NCBI RefSeq assembly: GCF_965279545.1 | Contig: NZ_OZ257250.1 | Location: forward strand, 1,054,001-1,118,000 | DNA: 64,000 bases | Direction of reading: 5' to 3' | Source of the DNA: Methylibium sp965279545 | Lineage (GTDB): Bacteria; Pseudomonadota; Gammaproteobacteria; Burkholderiales; Burkholderiaceae_C | Part shown: positions 1-8,213 of the stretch, piece by piece | Numbering within the stretch: position 1 is the first letter of the stretch | Layout of the letters: each line of letters opens with the position of its first letter | Translations under genes and position numbers: made by a program | Notes under the pieces: model-generated | Databases searched by the model: none | The model's input: only the letters and a program-made list of their open reading frames with translations | What the model was told of the DNA's origin: nothing

Positions 1-455
1 GGGCAGCCGGGCACCGTCGCATCGACGGGAATGACGTTGGCCACTCTGCCGCAACTGGCATAGCTCTCACCGAAGATGCCGCCCGTGCAGCCGCAGTCGC
101 CCACGGCGACCACCAGCTTGGGCTCGGGCGTGGCCTCGAAGGTGCGCCGCAGCGCTTCCTCCATGTGGCGCGACACGGGCCCGGTCACCAGCAACAAGTC
201 GGCATGGCGCGGGCTGGCGACGAACTTGATGCCGAGTCCCTCGATGTTGTAGTAGGGGTTGTTGAGTGCATGGATCTCCAGCTCGCAGCCGTTGCACGAG
301 CCGGCATCCACCTGGCGGATCGTCAAGGCCTGACCCAGGATGTCGAGGATGTCCTGGTGGATGCGATGGATTGCAGCGCCCTCGACTTCGGGCAGCTGCG
401 GCATCGGCTCGGTGACGATGCCGGTGCGGACGATCTGCTTGAGGATGTGCCACAT
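1..455 (-). CDS. hyfI: Group-4 hydrogenase/complex I-like small Fe-S subunit (HyfI/NuoB-like), set A, 3' end cut by window
   Basis: About 151 residues are visible before the window edge. The NuoB/HyfI fold carries the [4Fe-4S] cluster nearest the large subunit. Visible ligands are CNGC at residues 54-57, the Cys pair in GDCGC near 121-123, and PGC near 149-151. The protein starts directly with a membrane-associated-looking helix and has no ferredoxin domain, unlike the set B copy. ATG at 455 overlaps the TGA of the upstream large-subunit gene (TGATG), so it is translationally coupled. It should pass electrons between an unseen Fe-S chain and the degenerate large subunit. Family assignment is secure. 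The redox partner is unknown. Confidence 0.88.
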   Translation of the reverse strand, partial: MWHILKQIVRTGIVTEPMPQLPEVEGAAIHRIHQDILDILGQALTIRQVDAGSCNGCELEIHALNNPYYNIEGLGIKFVASPRHADLLLVTGPVSRHMEEALRRTFEATPEPKLVVAVGDCGCTGGIFGESYASCGRVANVIPVDATVPGC

Positions 456-2005
456 CAGAGGTCGTGTCCCGAATAGCTCAGGTTGAAGGACTTGTTGATC
501 AGCGGAAAATCCGGAACGATGTTGCCGATCACCGCATGCTCCAGCACAGGCCAGTTCTGCCAGGAGGGGTCATGACAATGACAGCGCGTGATGCGGCCGT
601 CAGCCCCCGTTTCGAGCGCGACAAACACTTCACCGCGCCATCCTTCCACCCAGCCCACGCCGGTTGATGCTTCACCTGGCGGGTGCAGATCGACGCGAAG
701 CTCGCCCAGCGGAAGCCCACTGCAAAGCGCCCGAATGAGGCGCAGCGATTCGAACACCTCATCGAAGCGCACTGACACCCGCGCGGCCACGTCGCCGCTG
801 TGGTGGGTGGCCATCGCGACCTTGAATTGATCGAAAGGGCCCCACGGGTGGTCACAGCGCAGATCGAATGCCTGGCTACTGGCCCGGCCAGCGAGGCCGG
901 TGAGGCCGAGACGTGCCGCCAGTTCCGGCGTCACCCGTCCGGTACCGAGGAACCGATCCTGCAGCCCGGCGTGCTCGTCGTAGATGGTCCTCAACGCCCG
1001 GACCTCGCGCTCGATGGCATCGCACTGCTGCCGCAGGCGGTCACACAGGGGCGGCGACACGTCCATCTCGACACCGCCGGGCATGATCGCGTCCATCATC
1101 AAGCGGTGTCCGAAGGCTTCCCGCGACAGACGTTGCCAGTCCTCGCGCAGACGCGAGAACTGCGCCAGGCCGAAGGACAGGGCCGCATCGTTGCCCAGGG
1201 CCCCGAGGTCGCCCAGGTGGTTGGCCACCCGCTCGCGTTCCAGCATCAGCGCGCGCGACCACAGCGCGCGCTCCGGAACCTCGCCATGCCAGGCCGACTC
1301 CAGAGCCATGCAATAGGCCCATGCAAATGCCACGGTCGAGTCGCCCGAGACGCGTCCGGCGAGCCGGTGCGCGTCCAGCGGCGCCAACTCGACGAAGCGC
1401 CGCTCGATGCCCTTGTGCACGTAGCCCAGATGCTCTTCCAGCCGTAGCACCTTTTCGCCAACCACGGAGAAGCGGAAGTGGCCTGGCTCGATGATGCCGG
1501 CGTGCACCGGGCCGACGGCAATCTCGTGAACCCCGTCGCCTTCGACCCGCACGAAGGGATAGTCGGCGGGCAAGACGCCCTTGTTCGCAGGCACGGAGCC
1601 GCCACCGGGCTGCAAGGGTGCTCGCGCAGACGACCACAGTCCGTGGTCGAGCCAAGGCCTCTGATCCTGGCTGCTCTCGGCACGCAGCCCGGACAGGTCA
1701 GTCATGGCGCGCTGCATGCGTAGTGCGCAAGGGAACAGTGGCGCCAGGTCCGGGAAGCCCGCGGCCGCGTCGCCGATCGGCAGTTCGAGCCAGACCAGGC
1801 CCTCGCGCACCGCGAAGGACGCACACGCCCCGACTCCACCTGGAGATGGATGCCGTTCGACGCCCCACATCGAGACCAGGCGCCCGCCCTGTTCCGCAAC
1901 CGCGCGTGCGGTGGCACTCCATGTGTCTCGATCCACCCGCCCGTGCCAGATCGGCAGCGGCGCCGGCAGTCGGCGAAGGTCGAGTCCGAGGTCTGACAAG
2001 GCCAT
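455..2005 (-). CDS. hyfG: NiFe-hydrogenase-like large subunit lacking all NiFe ligands (HyfG/HycE-like, NuoC-NuoD fusion), set A
   Basis: The 516-residue protein has a NuoC-like N-terminal domain (about 1-130) fused to a NuoD/NiFe large-subunit domain (about 150-516). In hydrogenases the metal site uses two CxxC motifs. Here the first is RVSGDS at residues 218-223, with Ser in place of both Cys. The C-terminal DPCxxC is replaced by NLSYSG at 508-513. It therefore cannot hold a NiFe centre and resembles Ehr-type or NuoD subunits, which may act on quinone or another substrate. The gene lies 4 bp after hyfF and overlaps hyfI. No hydrogenase maturation genes (hyp) are in the window. Fold is confident. 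Substrate is unknown. Confidence 0.9.
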   Translation of the reverse strand: MALSDLGLDLRRLPAPLPIWHGRVDRDTWSATARAVAEQGGRLVSMWGVERHPSPGGVGACASFAVREGLVWLELPIGDAAAGFPDLAPLFPCALRMQRAMTDLSGLRAESSQDQRPWLDHGLWSSARAPLQPGGGSVPANKGVLPADYPFVRVEGDGVHEIAVGPVHAGIIEPGHFRFSVVGEKVLRLEEHLGYVHKGIERRFVELAPLDAHRLAGRVSGDSTVAFAWAYCMALESAWHGEVPERALWSRALMLERERVANHLGDLGALGNDAALSFGLAQFSRLREDWQRLSREAFGHRLMMDAIMPGGVEMDVSPPLCDRLRQQCDAIEREVRALRTIYDEHAGLQDRFLGTGRVTPELAARLGLTGLAGRASSQAFDLRCDHPWGPFDQFKVAMATHHSGDVAARVSVRFDEVFESLRLIRALCSGLPLGELRVDLHPPGEASTGVGWVEGWRGEVFVALETGADGRITRCHCHDPSWQNWPVLEHAVIGNIVPDFPLINKSFNLSYSGHDL

Positions 2006-2009
2006 GGCG

Positions 2010-3479
2010 TCAGTTCCCCAGCATCGCTGCAGCCTGGCGGTACCAGGCGTCCAGGTACGGCGGGATGTACAAGCCCAGCATCAATCCGAGCGCCAGGTGC
2101 AGGAACACCGGGATCAGCGCCGGAGGATGCGCCAACGGTTTGACGTTGGTGTCGCCGAACACCATCGGCTGGACACGACTGAACACCGACGCGAAAGCCA
2201 GGCCCAGCGCGATCAGCAGGAACGGGGTCGCCCAGGGTTGCTCGCGCATTGCCGTGGTGACGATCAGGAACTCGCTGGCGAAGACGCCGAACGGCGGCAT
2301 GCCCAGGATGGCCAGCGCGCCCAGCATCAGGCCCCAGGCCACGGTCGGGCTGACCTTGATCAGTCCGCGGATGTTTTCCATGATCTGCGTGCCGGCCTTC
2401 TGCGTCGCGTGACCGACGGCGAAGAAGATGGCCGACTTGATGAGCGAGTGAACCGTCATGTGCAGCAGCCCGGCGTAGGTGGCGATCGGGCCGCCCATCC
2501 CGAAGGCGAAGGTCATCATGCCCATGTGCTCGATGGACGAGTACGCGAACATGCGCTTCACGTCCTTCTGCCGGATCAGGAAAAACACCGCGGCCACCAC
2601 CGACAGCAGCCCGAAACCCATCATCAAGCGGCCCGACAGCGCATGGCCGTGCAGGGCGCCGTCGGTCAGCACCTTGCAGCGCAGCACCGCGTACAGCGCC
2701 ACGTTCAGCAGCAGGCCCGACAACACGGCCGACACCGGCGTCGGGCCTTCGGCATGGGCGTCGGGCAGCCAGTTGTGCACCGGAACCAGGCCGACCTTGG
2801 TACCGTAGCCGATGAACAGGAAGGCAAAGGCCAGCGTGATGATGTCGGGGTCGAGCTGCCCCTTCACCGCGTCCAGGTTTGTCCAGAGCAGGGCGCCCCC
2901 TTCGGGCCCGATGACTTTGGCAGCCGCCATGTAGAGCAGTACCGTGCCGAACAGCGCCTGGGCGATGCCGACGCCGCAGAGGATGAAGTACTTCCAGGCC
3001 GCCTCCAGGCTGGCCGCGGTGCGGTACACGCTGACCAGCAAGACGGTCGTCAGCGTGGCCGCTTCCATGGCCACCCAGACGATGCCCATGTTGTTGGTCG
3101 TCAGCGCCAACAGCATCGTGAAGCTGAACAACTGGTACATGCTGTGGTAAAGGCGCAGGCGCGGCGGGGTCATCTTGCCGTGGTCGCGCTCGATGCGCAT
3201 GTAGGGCCGCGAGAAGATCGACGTGGTCAGGCCGACGAACGCGGTCAAGGTGACCAGGAAGACGTTCAGCGCGTCGATGTAGAACTCGCGGCCCCACACC
3301 AGCAGCGGACCGCTTTCGATGATCTGCGCCGTCAATGCACAGGCTGCGACGAAGGTGCCGAAACTGAAGGCGACGTTGATGTCGCGCGCGTTGTCGCGAT
3401 GTCCGAACAGCGCCAGCACCGCTCCGCCAGCCAGCGGGCAGGCGAGCAGGAAGGCCAGCGCATTCAGTTCGAAACTCAA
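2010..3479 (-). CDS. hyfF: Antiporter-like membrane subunit (HyfF/NuoN-like), set A
   Basis: The 489-residue, roughly 14-helix protein belongs to the Mrp antiporter/NuoLMN family, which forms the proton or sodium channel of complex I-like machines. The conserved membrane Glu is visible in WVAMEAATL and the channel Lys in YGTKVGLVPVHNWLPDA, followed by the usual PVSAVLSG segment. A second Lys occurs in the RMFAYSSIEHMG region. These residues suggest that ion translocation is retained even though the large subunit has lost its metal ligands. The gene lies 1 bp after hyfE and 4 bp before the large-subunit gene, within one polycistron. Confidence 0.92.
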   Translation of the reverse strand: MSFELNALAFLLACPLAGGAVLALFGHRDNARDINVAFSFGTFVAACALTAQIIESGPLLVWGREFYIDALNVFLVTLTAFVGLTTSIFSRPYMRIERDHGKMTPPRLRLYHSMYQLFSFTMLLALTTNNMGIVWVAMEAATLTTVLLVSVYRTAASLEAAWKYFILCGVGIAQALFGTVLLYMAAAKVIGPEGGALLWTNLDAVKGQLDPDIITLAFAFLFIGYGTKVGLVPVHNWLPDAHAEGPTPVSAVLSGLLLNVALYAVLRCKVLTDGALHGHALSGRLMMGFGLLSVVAAVFFLIRQKDVKRMFAYSSIEHMGMMTFAFGMGGPIATYAGLLHMTVHSLIKSAIFFAVGHATQKAGTQIMENIRGLIKVSPTVAWGLMLGALAILGMPPFGVFASEFLIVTTAMREQPWATPFLLIALGLAFASVFSRVQPMVFGDTNVKPLAHPPALIPVFLHLALGLMLGLYIPPYLDAWYRQAAAMLGN

Positions 3480-3480
3480 T

Positions 3481-4140
3481 TCAGTCTTCTTTGAGCTTTT
3501 CGAGGTTGCGGATGTCCAGGCTGTCGAACTGCTCGCGGATCTGGAACATGAACACCCCCAGGATCAGCACGCCCACCAGCACGTCCAGCGCAATGCCCAG
3601 TTCCACCACCATCGGCATGCCGTAGGTGGCGGAGGTGGCGGCGAAGAAGAGACCGTTCTCCATCGCCAGGAAGCCGATGACCTGGGGCACCGCCTTGGCG
3701 CGCGTGATCATCATCAGGAACGACAGCAGCACGCAGGCCAGCGCGATGCCCAGCGTGCCGCTGGCCAGCGCCGACGACAAGTGCGAGATCGGTATCGCCA
3801 GATTGAAGGCGAAGATCACGACCCCGATGCCGATCAGCATCGTCGTCGGGATGTTGATGAGCGTTTCGACGTCCCGGCGGATGCCCAGCCGGTCGATCAC
3901 CCGGTGCAGCAGGTAGGGAATCAGCAGGACCTTGAGCACGAAGGTCAGTCCTGCCGACAGATAGAGGTGGTGCTGATCGGTGACGTACCCCACCACGGCG
4001 GTGGCCAGTGCCAGCGTCGCACCTTGCATCGTGAACAGGTAGATCAACGACAGGATGCGGCGTTGCGAAATCATCGCGAACGCCAGCATCAGCAGCACCG
4101 CGCCGAGCAAGTTCACGAACTGGGGCAACAACGCAGTCAT
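3481..4140 (-). CDS. hyfE: HyfE-like membrane subunit (NuoK-related), set A
   Basis: The 219-residue protein has about six to seven predicted membrane helices. It matches the HyfE family, whose C-terminal half resembles NuoK: a helix ending in LAMENGLFF carries the conserved membrane Glu, followed by a helix beginning VVELGIALDVLVG with a second acidic residue. In the complex it would sit between the antiporter-like subunits and the HyfC/NuoH-like subunit. ATG at 4140 overlaps the TGA of the GST-like gene (ATGA), showing that the GST is translationally coupled into this operon. Its stop is 1 bp before hyfF. Confidence 0.88.
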   Translation of the reverse strand: MTALLPQFVNLLGAVLLMLAFAMISQRRILSLIYLFTMQGATLALATAVVGYVTDQHHLYLSAGLTFVLKVLLIPYLLHRVIDRLGIRRDVETLINIPTTMLIGIGVVIFAFNLAIPISHLSSALASGTLGIALACVLLSFLMMITRAKAVPQVIGFLAMENGLFFAATSATYGMPMVVELGIALDVLVGVLILGVFMFQIREQFDSLDIRNLEKLKED

Positions 4141-4805
4141 GTGCGCTCCCTTGCCGGGTTGCCCGGGCCAGTGCCGGCATCGGCCGTGGTGCTGTCGTCG
4201 CGCATGGCGCGGTCGGGGTGCTGCCAGCCGGGAAGCTCCCGGATGCGATCCAGCCAGCGGGCCACGTTCGGGTGGTCGACCGCGGACAGCCTCGCCTGGT
4301 CGAGCCAGTGCAGATAGGCTGAGCAACTGAGGTCCGCGATCGTCAACCCGGATGCCACCAGGAACTGCCGGCCGTCGAGGAAGGCATCCAGGGTGGCAAG
4401 GTCGGCGCTGGCGCGGGCATGCAGGTAGGCCATCACCTCTGCTGGCTGGGGCGCCCACATACACGCGTAACGCAGGTTTGGGACACTGAAGCCAACACGA
4501 TTGGCCTCCCAGCACAGCCATTCGATCACCGAGGCCCGCTCGCTCGCAGTCCCCCCCATCTGCCCGGTCTTCCCGGCCAGGTGCATCAGGATCGCGTTGG
4601 ACTGGCAGTGCGCGCGGCCACCGTCCACGAGCACGGGGACTTCGCCAAACTGGCTGGCCGAACGGAACGTCGACGGACGTTCGCCGCGGGGCAGGCCGAG
4701 GTCGATCCTCTCGTAGCGGTGTGGAGTGCTTGCCAGCAGAAGGAAGAGACGCACCTTGTAGGAGTGGCCAGAATCCGTGCTTCCGTAGAGCAGCATGTCG
4801 TGCAT
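4137..4805 (-). CDS. Glutathione S-transferase-like protein embedded in the hydrogenase-like operon
   Basis: The 222-residue protein is a cytosolic GST. A thioredoxin-like N-terminal domain (about 1-80) includes the cis-Pro region EVPVLVDGG and the glutathione-binding QSNAIL segment. An all-helical C-terminal domain (about 90-210) contains the conserved N-capping pattern LTIADLS. GST family members conjugate or reduce substrates with glutathione. The gene lies between hyfC (3 bp upstream) and hyfE (ATGA overlap), an unusual place for a GST. It may be a structural or redox accessory of the complex, or a passenger. Set B has no counterpart at this position. Confidence 0.85.
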   Translation of the reverse strand: MHDMLLYGSTDSGHSYKVRLFLLLASTPHRYERIDLGLPRGERPSTFRSASQFGEVPVLVDGGRAHCQSNAILMHLAGKTGQMGGTASERASVIEWLCWEANRVGFSVPNLRYACMWAPQPAEVMAYLHARASADLATLDAFLDGRQFLVASGLTIADLSCSAYLHWLDQARLSAVDHPNVARWLDRIRELPGWQHPDRAMRDDSTTADAGTGPGNPARERT

Positions 4806-4808
4806 CCT

Positions 4809-5756
4809 TCAGCGCGCCAGCAGCAGGTGGACCAGCATGCCGATCACTGCCAGCAAGAAGGCCGTGGCCAGGAATTCGGGGACGCGGAAGATGCGCATCT
4901 TGGCGCTCAGCGTCTCCAGCACCGCCAGGAAAAAGCCACCGATGGCGAGCTTCAAGACGAGCGCGGGCAAGGCCAGCAGCATGGCCTCCGGTGCCTGGGC
5001 TTCGGCCACGCCCCAGGGGAAGAACAAGGCCAGTCCGATGCAGGAGTATGCAAACAGCTTCAGGCTCGCTGCCCACTCCAGCAGTGCCAGGTGCCGGCCC
5101 GAGTACTCCAGGATCAGTGCCTCGTGCAGCATGGTCAGTTCGAGGTGAGTGGCCGGGTTGTCCACCGGGACGCGGGCGTTCTCGGCCAGCGCCACCATCG
5201 TGAAGGAGACGCCAGCAAAGGCCAGCCCCGGGTAGATGGCGAACTCACGGTGCGCCAGCGTCTCGACGATGGTCGTGAGCGAGGTCGACTTCGAGATCAG
5301 CGAAGCAGAGAACAGCACCATCAGCAGCGCCGGCTCGGCCAGGAAGCCCACCAGCATCTCCCGGCGGGCGCCCATCGTGCCGAAGGCCGTGCCGATGTCC
5401 ATCGCGGCCAGCGAAATGAAGACGCGGGCCAGCGCGAACAGGCCCACCAGCGCGATGGCATCGGCGGCGGGCGCCAGCGGCAGATCGGTGGACAGCGTGG
5501 GGATGATCGCGCAGGCCAGCACCATGCAGCCGAACTTCACGTAGGGCGCGGTGCGGAACAGGCGCGACGCATGGTCGGCGACCATCGATTCCTTGTTGAA
5601 CAGCTTGTGCAACATGCGGTAGGGCTGCCACAAGCTGGGCGCCGACTTGTTCTGCAGCCACGCGCGCCACTGGTTCACCCAGCCCGTCAGCAGCGGCGCG
5701 ATCGCGATCGCGATCACGACCTCCAGCAATTGCGACAGGAAGCCCGTGAAGCTCAT
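4809..5756 (-). CDS. hyfC: HyfC/NuoH-like membrane anchor subunit, set A
   Basis: The 315-residue protein with about eight helices belongs to the NuoH/HyfC/HycD family, which joins the peripheral Fe-S arm to the membrane arm and, in complex I, forms the quinone entrance. The family signature is clear: ENARVPVDNPATHLELTM followed by HEALILEYSG at about residues 190-220. An arginine-rich loop occurs around GARREML. The gene is separated from upstream hyfB by 73 bp containing a GC-rich palindromic repeat, and is followed 3 bp later by the GST-like gene. Confidence 0.92.
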   Translation of the reverse strand: MSFTGFLSQLLEVVIAIAIAPLLTGWVNQWRAWLQNKSAPSLWQPYRMLHKLFNKESMVADHASRLFRTAPYVKFGCMVLACAIIPTLSTDLPLAPAADAIALVGLFALARVFISLAAMDIGTAFGTMGARREMLVGFLAEPALLMVLFSASLISKSTSLTTIVETLAHREFAIYPGLAFAGVSFTMVALAENARVPVDNPATHLELTMLHEALILEYSGRHLALLEWAASLKLFAYSCIGLALFFPWGVAEAQAPEAMLLALPALVLKLAIGGFFLAVLETLSAKMRIFRVPEFLATAFLLAVIGMLVHLLLAR

Positions 5757-5764
5757 GATTGTCC

Positions 5765-5832
5765 CCAGGTCCGCTGCGCGGCCCGCCCCCCGCGGGGGAG
5801 CGCTTGCTTGGGGCGGCCCGGCGCTGCGCTCA
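5765..5832. repeat. GC-rich palindromic intergenic repeat
   Basis: Between hyfB and hyfC lies a short run of overlapping palindromes (GCCCGCCCCCCGCGGGGG, then CTTGGGGCGGCCCGGCG). Similar elements occur at 23734-23812 (between cysD and cysN) and 61684-61760 (between hom and thrC). This style of C-rich/G-rich repeat is common between co-directional genes in Burkholderiales. It may fold in mRNA and affect stability or attenuation within the operon. Function is inferred only. Confidence 0.5.
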
Positions 5833-7836
5833 TCGCATCACCGCCAGCAGCGTGGCCACCAGGGTCAGGAAGCTGTACATCAGGTAGACCGAGATGCGAC
5901 CCTGCTGCATCAGGCTCATCAATCGCGCGAGGTAGTTCGCCAGATCGGTGATGGGAACGTAGAGCCAGCGCCAGAAATGGTCTTCAACGACGACACGGTA
6001 GGTCGGCTTGTCGTCGAATGGCGTGGGCAGTTCGCGCCGCATCACGAAGAAGGGCTCGAAGATCTGGCGGATGGGCTGGCCGAATCCTTCGGCGCTGTCC
6101 TGCGTGCGTGCGGTGCTCCACGGGAAGCCGCAGGCCCAGGGCGGGCCGCGACGCATGCGGCCGTGGTACAGCCACCGCACCATCAGGAAGGCCAGTGCGA
6201 AGCAGCCCAGGATGCCCAGCAGGAAGATGACCGGACCGTAGCTCGCCTGCTCCATGCTGTTGGGCGCCAGCAGCCAGCCGCTGCCCGCCACGCGCGCGCC
6301 CAGACCCGCATGCACGAGTTGCTGCGTCACCGGGTCGATCAACTGGATGAACTGCGTCGGCAGCAGACCGAGCGCCACGCAGCCGGTGGCCAGCCACACC
6401 ATGCCGGCTCGTTCCCAGAGGCCGGCATCGTGGGCTTGCGCGAGCTTTGCCTCGCGCGGCTGGCCGAGAAAGATCACGCCGAAGAATTTGACCATCGTGT
6501 AGCCCGCCAGCGCGGCCACCAGCGCGATGAGGGCCGCGACGACCGGGATCAGCATGGTCAGCAGCGGCACCGGCAAGCCCGGCGCGAACAGGAAGCTCTG
6601 CAGCAGCAGCCATTCGGAGACGAAGCCGCCGAGGGGCGGCAGACCGGCGCTGGCCAGCACGCCCAGCAGCGTGAGCCAGCCAACCCAGGGCATGGTGCGG
6701 ATCAGTCCGCCGAGCTTGCCGAGGCTGCGTTCCGAGGTGGCATGCAGCACACTGCCGGTGCCGAGGAAGAGCAGGCTCTTGAAGCAGGCGTGGCTGGCCA
6801 CGTGGTACAGCGTTGCCGTCAGCGCCAGCGCGGCCATCGGCAGCATGTCGTAGCCGGCAAAGATCAGCGTGAGACCCATGCCGACGAACAGCAGGCCCAT
6901 GTTCTCGATCGACGAGTAGGCAAGCAGGCGCTTCATGTCGGTCTGCACCGACGCGAACACGACGCCGAACAGCGCAGTGGCAAGCCCAATGGCCAGCAGC
7001 AGGCCACCCCACCACCACAACCGCAGGTGCAGCAGGTCGAGCGACACGCGCAGCATGCCGTAGATGGCGGTGTTGAGCATCACACCGCTCATCAGCGCGG
7101 ACACCGGCGACGGTGCCGCCGGGTGCGCCTCGGGCAGCCAGACGTGCAGCGGCAGCACACCCGCCTTGGCGCCGAAGCCGAACACGGCCAGCAGGAAGCC
7201 GATCGAAGCCCAGAACGGGCCCAGTGCTTGCGCCCGCATGTTGGCGAAGGTGTAATCCCCGGTGTTGGCCTGCAGCACGCCAAAACAGAGCAGGATGGCG
7301 ATCGCGCCGATGCGCGCCATCGTGATGTACAGGTAGCCGGCGCTGCGGACTTCCGGAATGCGGTGGTTGGCCGTGACGAGAAAGAACGACGACAGGGCCA
7401 TCGTCTCCCACAGCACCATGAACGAGTACGCATCGTCGGCCAGGACGACACCCGTCATGCTTCCCAGGAAGACGTGGTACTCCAGGCACAACAGTCCGGG
7501 CGGCGTGCCCTCGCCCTTGCGGAAGTAGCCGGCAGCGAAGGCCGAAATGCCGGCGGATGCCGCGCCGATGACCATCAGGAAATAGGCCGAGAGGCTGTCA
7601 AGCCGCAAGTGAAATGGAAGCGACGGGAGCCCGATCGGCAACACCGCCACTTCGGGTGTGCTCATCAATGCAGCGATCCCCAGACCACCGAGCACCAGCC
7701 CGAGAAAGCCGCCGACCGGGAACAGCGCGTGCGAGACCACCTTCAATCGATGCAAGGCGAACACGCCCGCCACGCCGACCAGCAGCCAGCCCGCCATGAC
7801 GGCGAGCACCCAGTCGATGAGCAGCCACTGTGTCAT
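5830..7836 (-). CDS. hyfB: Antiporter-like membrane subunit (HyfB/NuoL-like), set A
   Basis: The protein of about 668 residues has roughly 15-16 helices, of the HyfB/NuoL/MrpA-D family. The TM5 Glu is seen in VLWETMALSSFF and the TM7 Lys in GFGAKAGVLPLHVWLPEAH, followed by PVSALMSGVMLN. A long hydrophilic segment near the C-terminus (about 560-640) precedes a final helix, as in HyfB. The ATG at 7836 (MTQWLL) is chosen. An in-frame GTG at 7845 is possible, and neither has a strong Shine-Dalgarno sequence. It is the first membrane subunit of set A, 27 bp after the RHH gene. Confidence 0.9.
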   Translation of the reverse strand: MTQWLLIDWVLAVMAGWLLVGVAGVFALHRLKVVSHALFPVGGFLGLVLGGLGIAALMSTPEVAVLPIGLPSLPFHLRLDSLSAYFLMVIGAASAGISAFAAGYFRKGEGTPPGLLCLEYHVFLGSMTGVVLADDAYSFMVLWETMALSSFFLVTANHRIPEVRSAGYLYITMARIGAIAILLCFGVLQANTGDYTFANMRAQALGPFWASIGFLLAVFGFGAKAGVLPLHVWLPEAHPAAPSPVSALMSGVMLNTAIYGMLRVSLDLLHLRLWWWGGLLLAIGLATALFGVVFASVQTDMKRLLAYSSIENMGLLFVGMGLTLIFAGYDMLPMAALALTATLYHVASHACFKSLLFLGTGSVLHATSERSLGKLGGLIRTMPWVGWLTLLGVLASAGLPPLGGFVSEWLLLQSFLFAPGLPVPLLTMLIPVVAALIALVAALAGYTMVKFFGVIFLGQPREAKLAQAHDAGLWERAGMVWLATGCVALGLLPTQFIQLIDPVTQQLVHAGLGARVAGSGWLLAPNSMEQASYGPVIFLLGILGCFALAFLMVRWLYHGRMRRGPPWACGFPWSTARTQDSAEGFGQPIRQIFEPFFVMRRELPTPFDDKPTYRVVVEDHFWRWLYVPITDLANYLARLMSLMQQGRISVYLMYSFLTLVATLLAVMR

Positions 7837-7863
7837 GGGGAGCACACGGCCCGCAGTCCGGTC

Positions 7864-8136
7864 CTAGCCGCGCCGGCGGCCTGTACGGGAGCCAGCAGCA
7901 GCCGTCGACTTGGGTTGGGGACGCTTCGCCGTGGAGCGAGTCCGTTCGGTGCTCTGCGCCGGCTCTTCCTCGGGCCCCGTGGCGGTGTAGTCAACGCCAT
8001 GCTCGGCCAGGTAATCCCGAATGAGCTGCCGGACCACTTGCGACGCGGTCCGGTCTTGCAGGGCGCACAGGCGCTCGAACGCCGCTTTCTTGTTCGGATC
8101 GATGAGCAACGTCAGTCGTGCGGTCTTGAGCTCCAT
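7864..8136 (-). CDS. Ribbon-helix-helix protein 1, heading hydrogenase-like set A
   Basis: The 90-residue protein begins with an RHH/CopG-type domain: a beta strand (KTARLTLLIDP), then helices KKAAFERLCALQDRTASQV and VRQLIRDYLAEHGV. The tail (about 57-90) is low-complexity and basic. Its first 50 residues closely match the RHH protein at 16541-16738 that heads set B, so the two are paralogues. RHH proteins usually bind DNA as dimers at short repeats and often repress their own operon. ATG 8136 follows GAGAGGAT. Hydrogenase-like set A starts within 30 bp downstream, suggesting autoregulation of that set. Confidence 0.8.
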   Translation of the reverse strand: MELKTARLTLLIDPNKKAAFERLCALQDRTASQVVRQLIRDYLAEHGVDYTATGPEEEPAQSTERTRSTAKRPQPKSTAAAGSRTGRRRG

Positions 8137-8203
8137 GATCCTCTCGAATCGAGTTCAGGGGATTGCATCGAACGCACATCGTACGCCCACGGCATGCGAA
8201 TAG

Positions 8204-8213
8204 CGAAGTATCA
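8204..8213 (-). promoter_or_regulatory. Candidate RHH operator motif TGATACTTCG upstream of RHH gene 1
   Basis: On the minus strand TGATACTTCG lies 68-77 bp before the RHH-1 start. A near-identical TGATACTACG (16489-16498, plus strand) lies 43-52 bp before the paralogous RHH-2 start. The shared ten-mer (9/10) makes it a candidate binding site. A caution is that its first three bases are the TGA stop of the upstream methyltransferase-like gene, so part of the match could be coincidental. Confidence 0.3.
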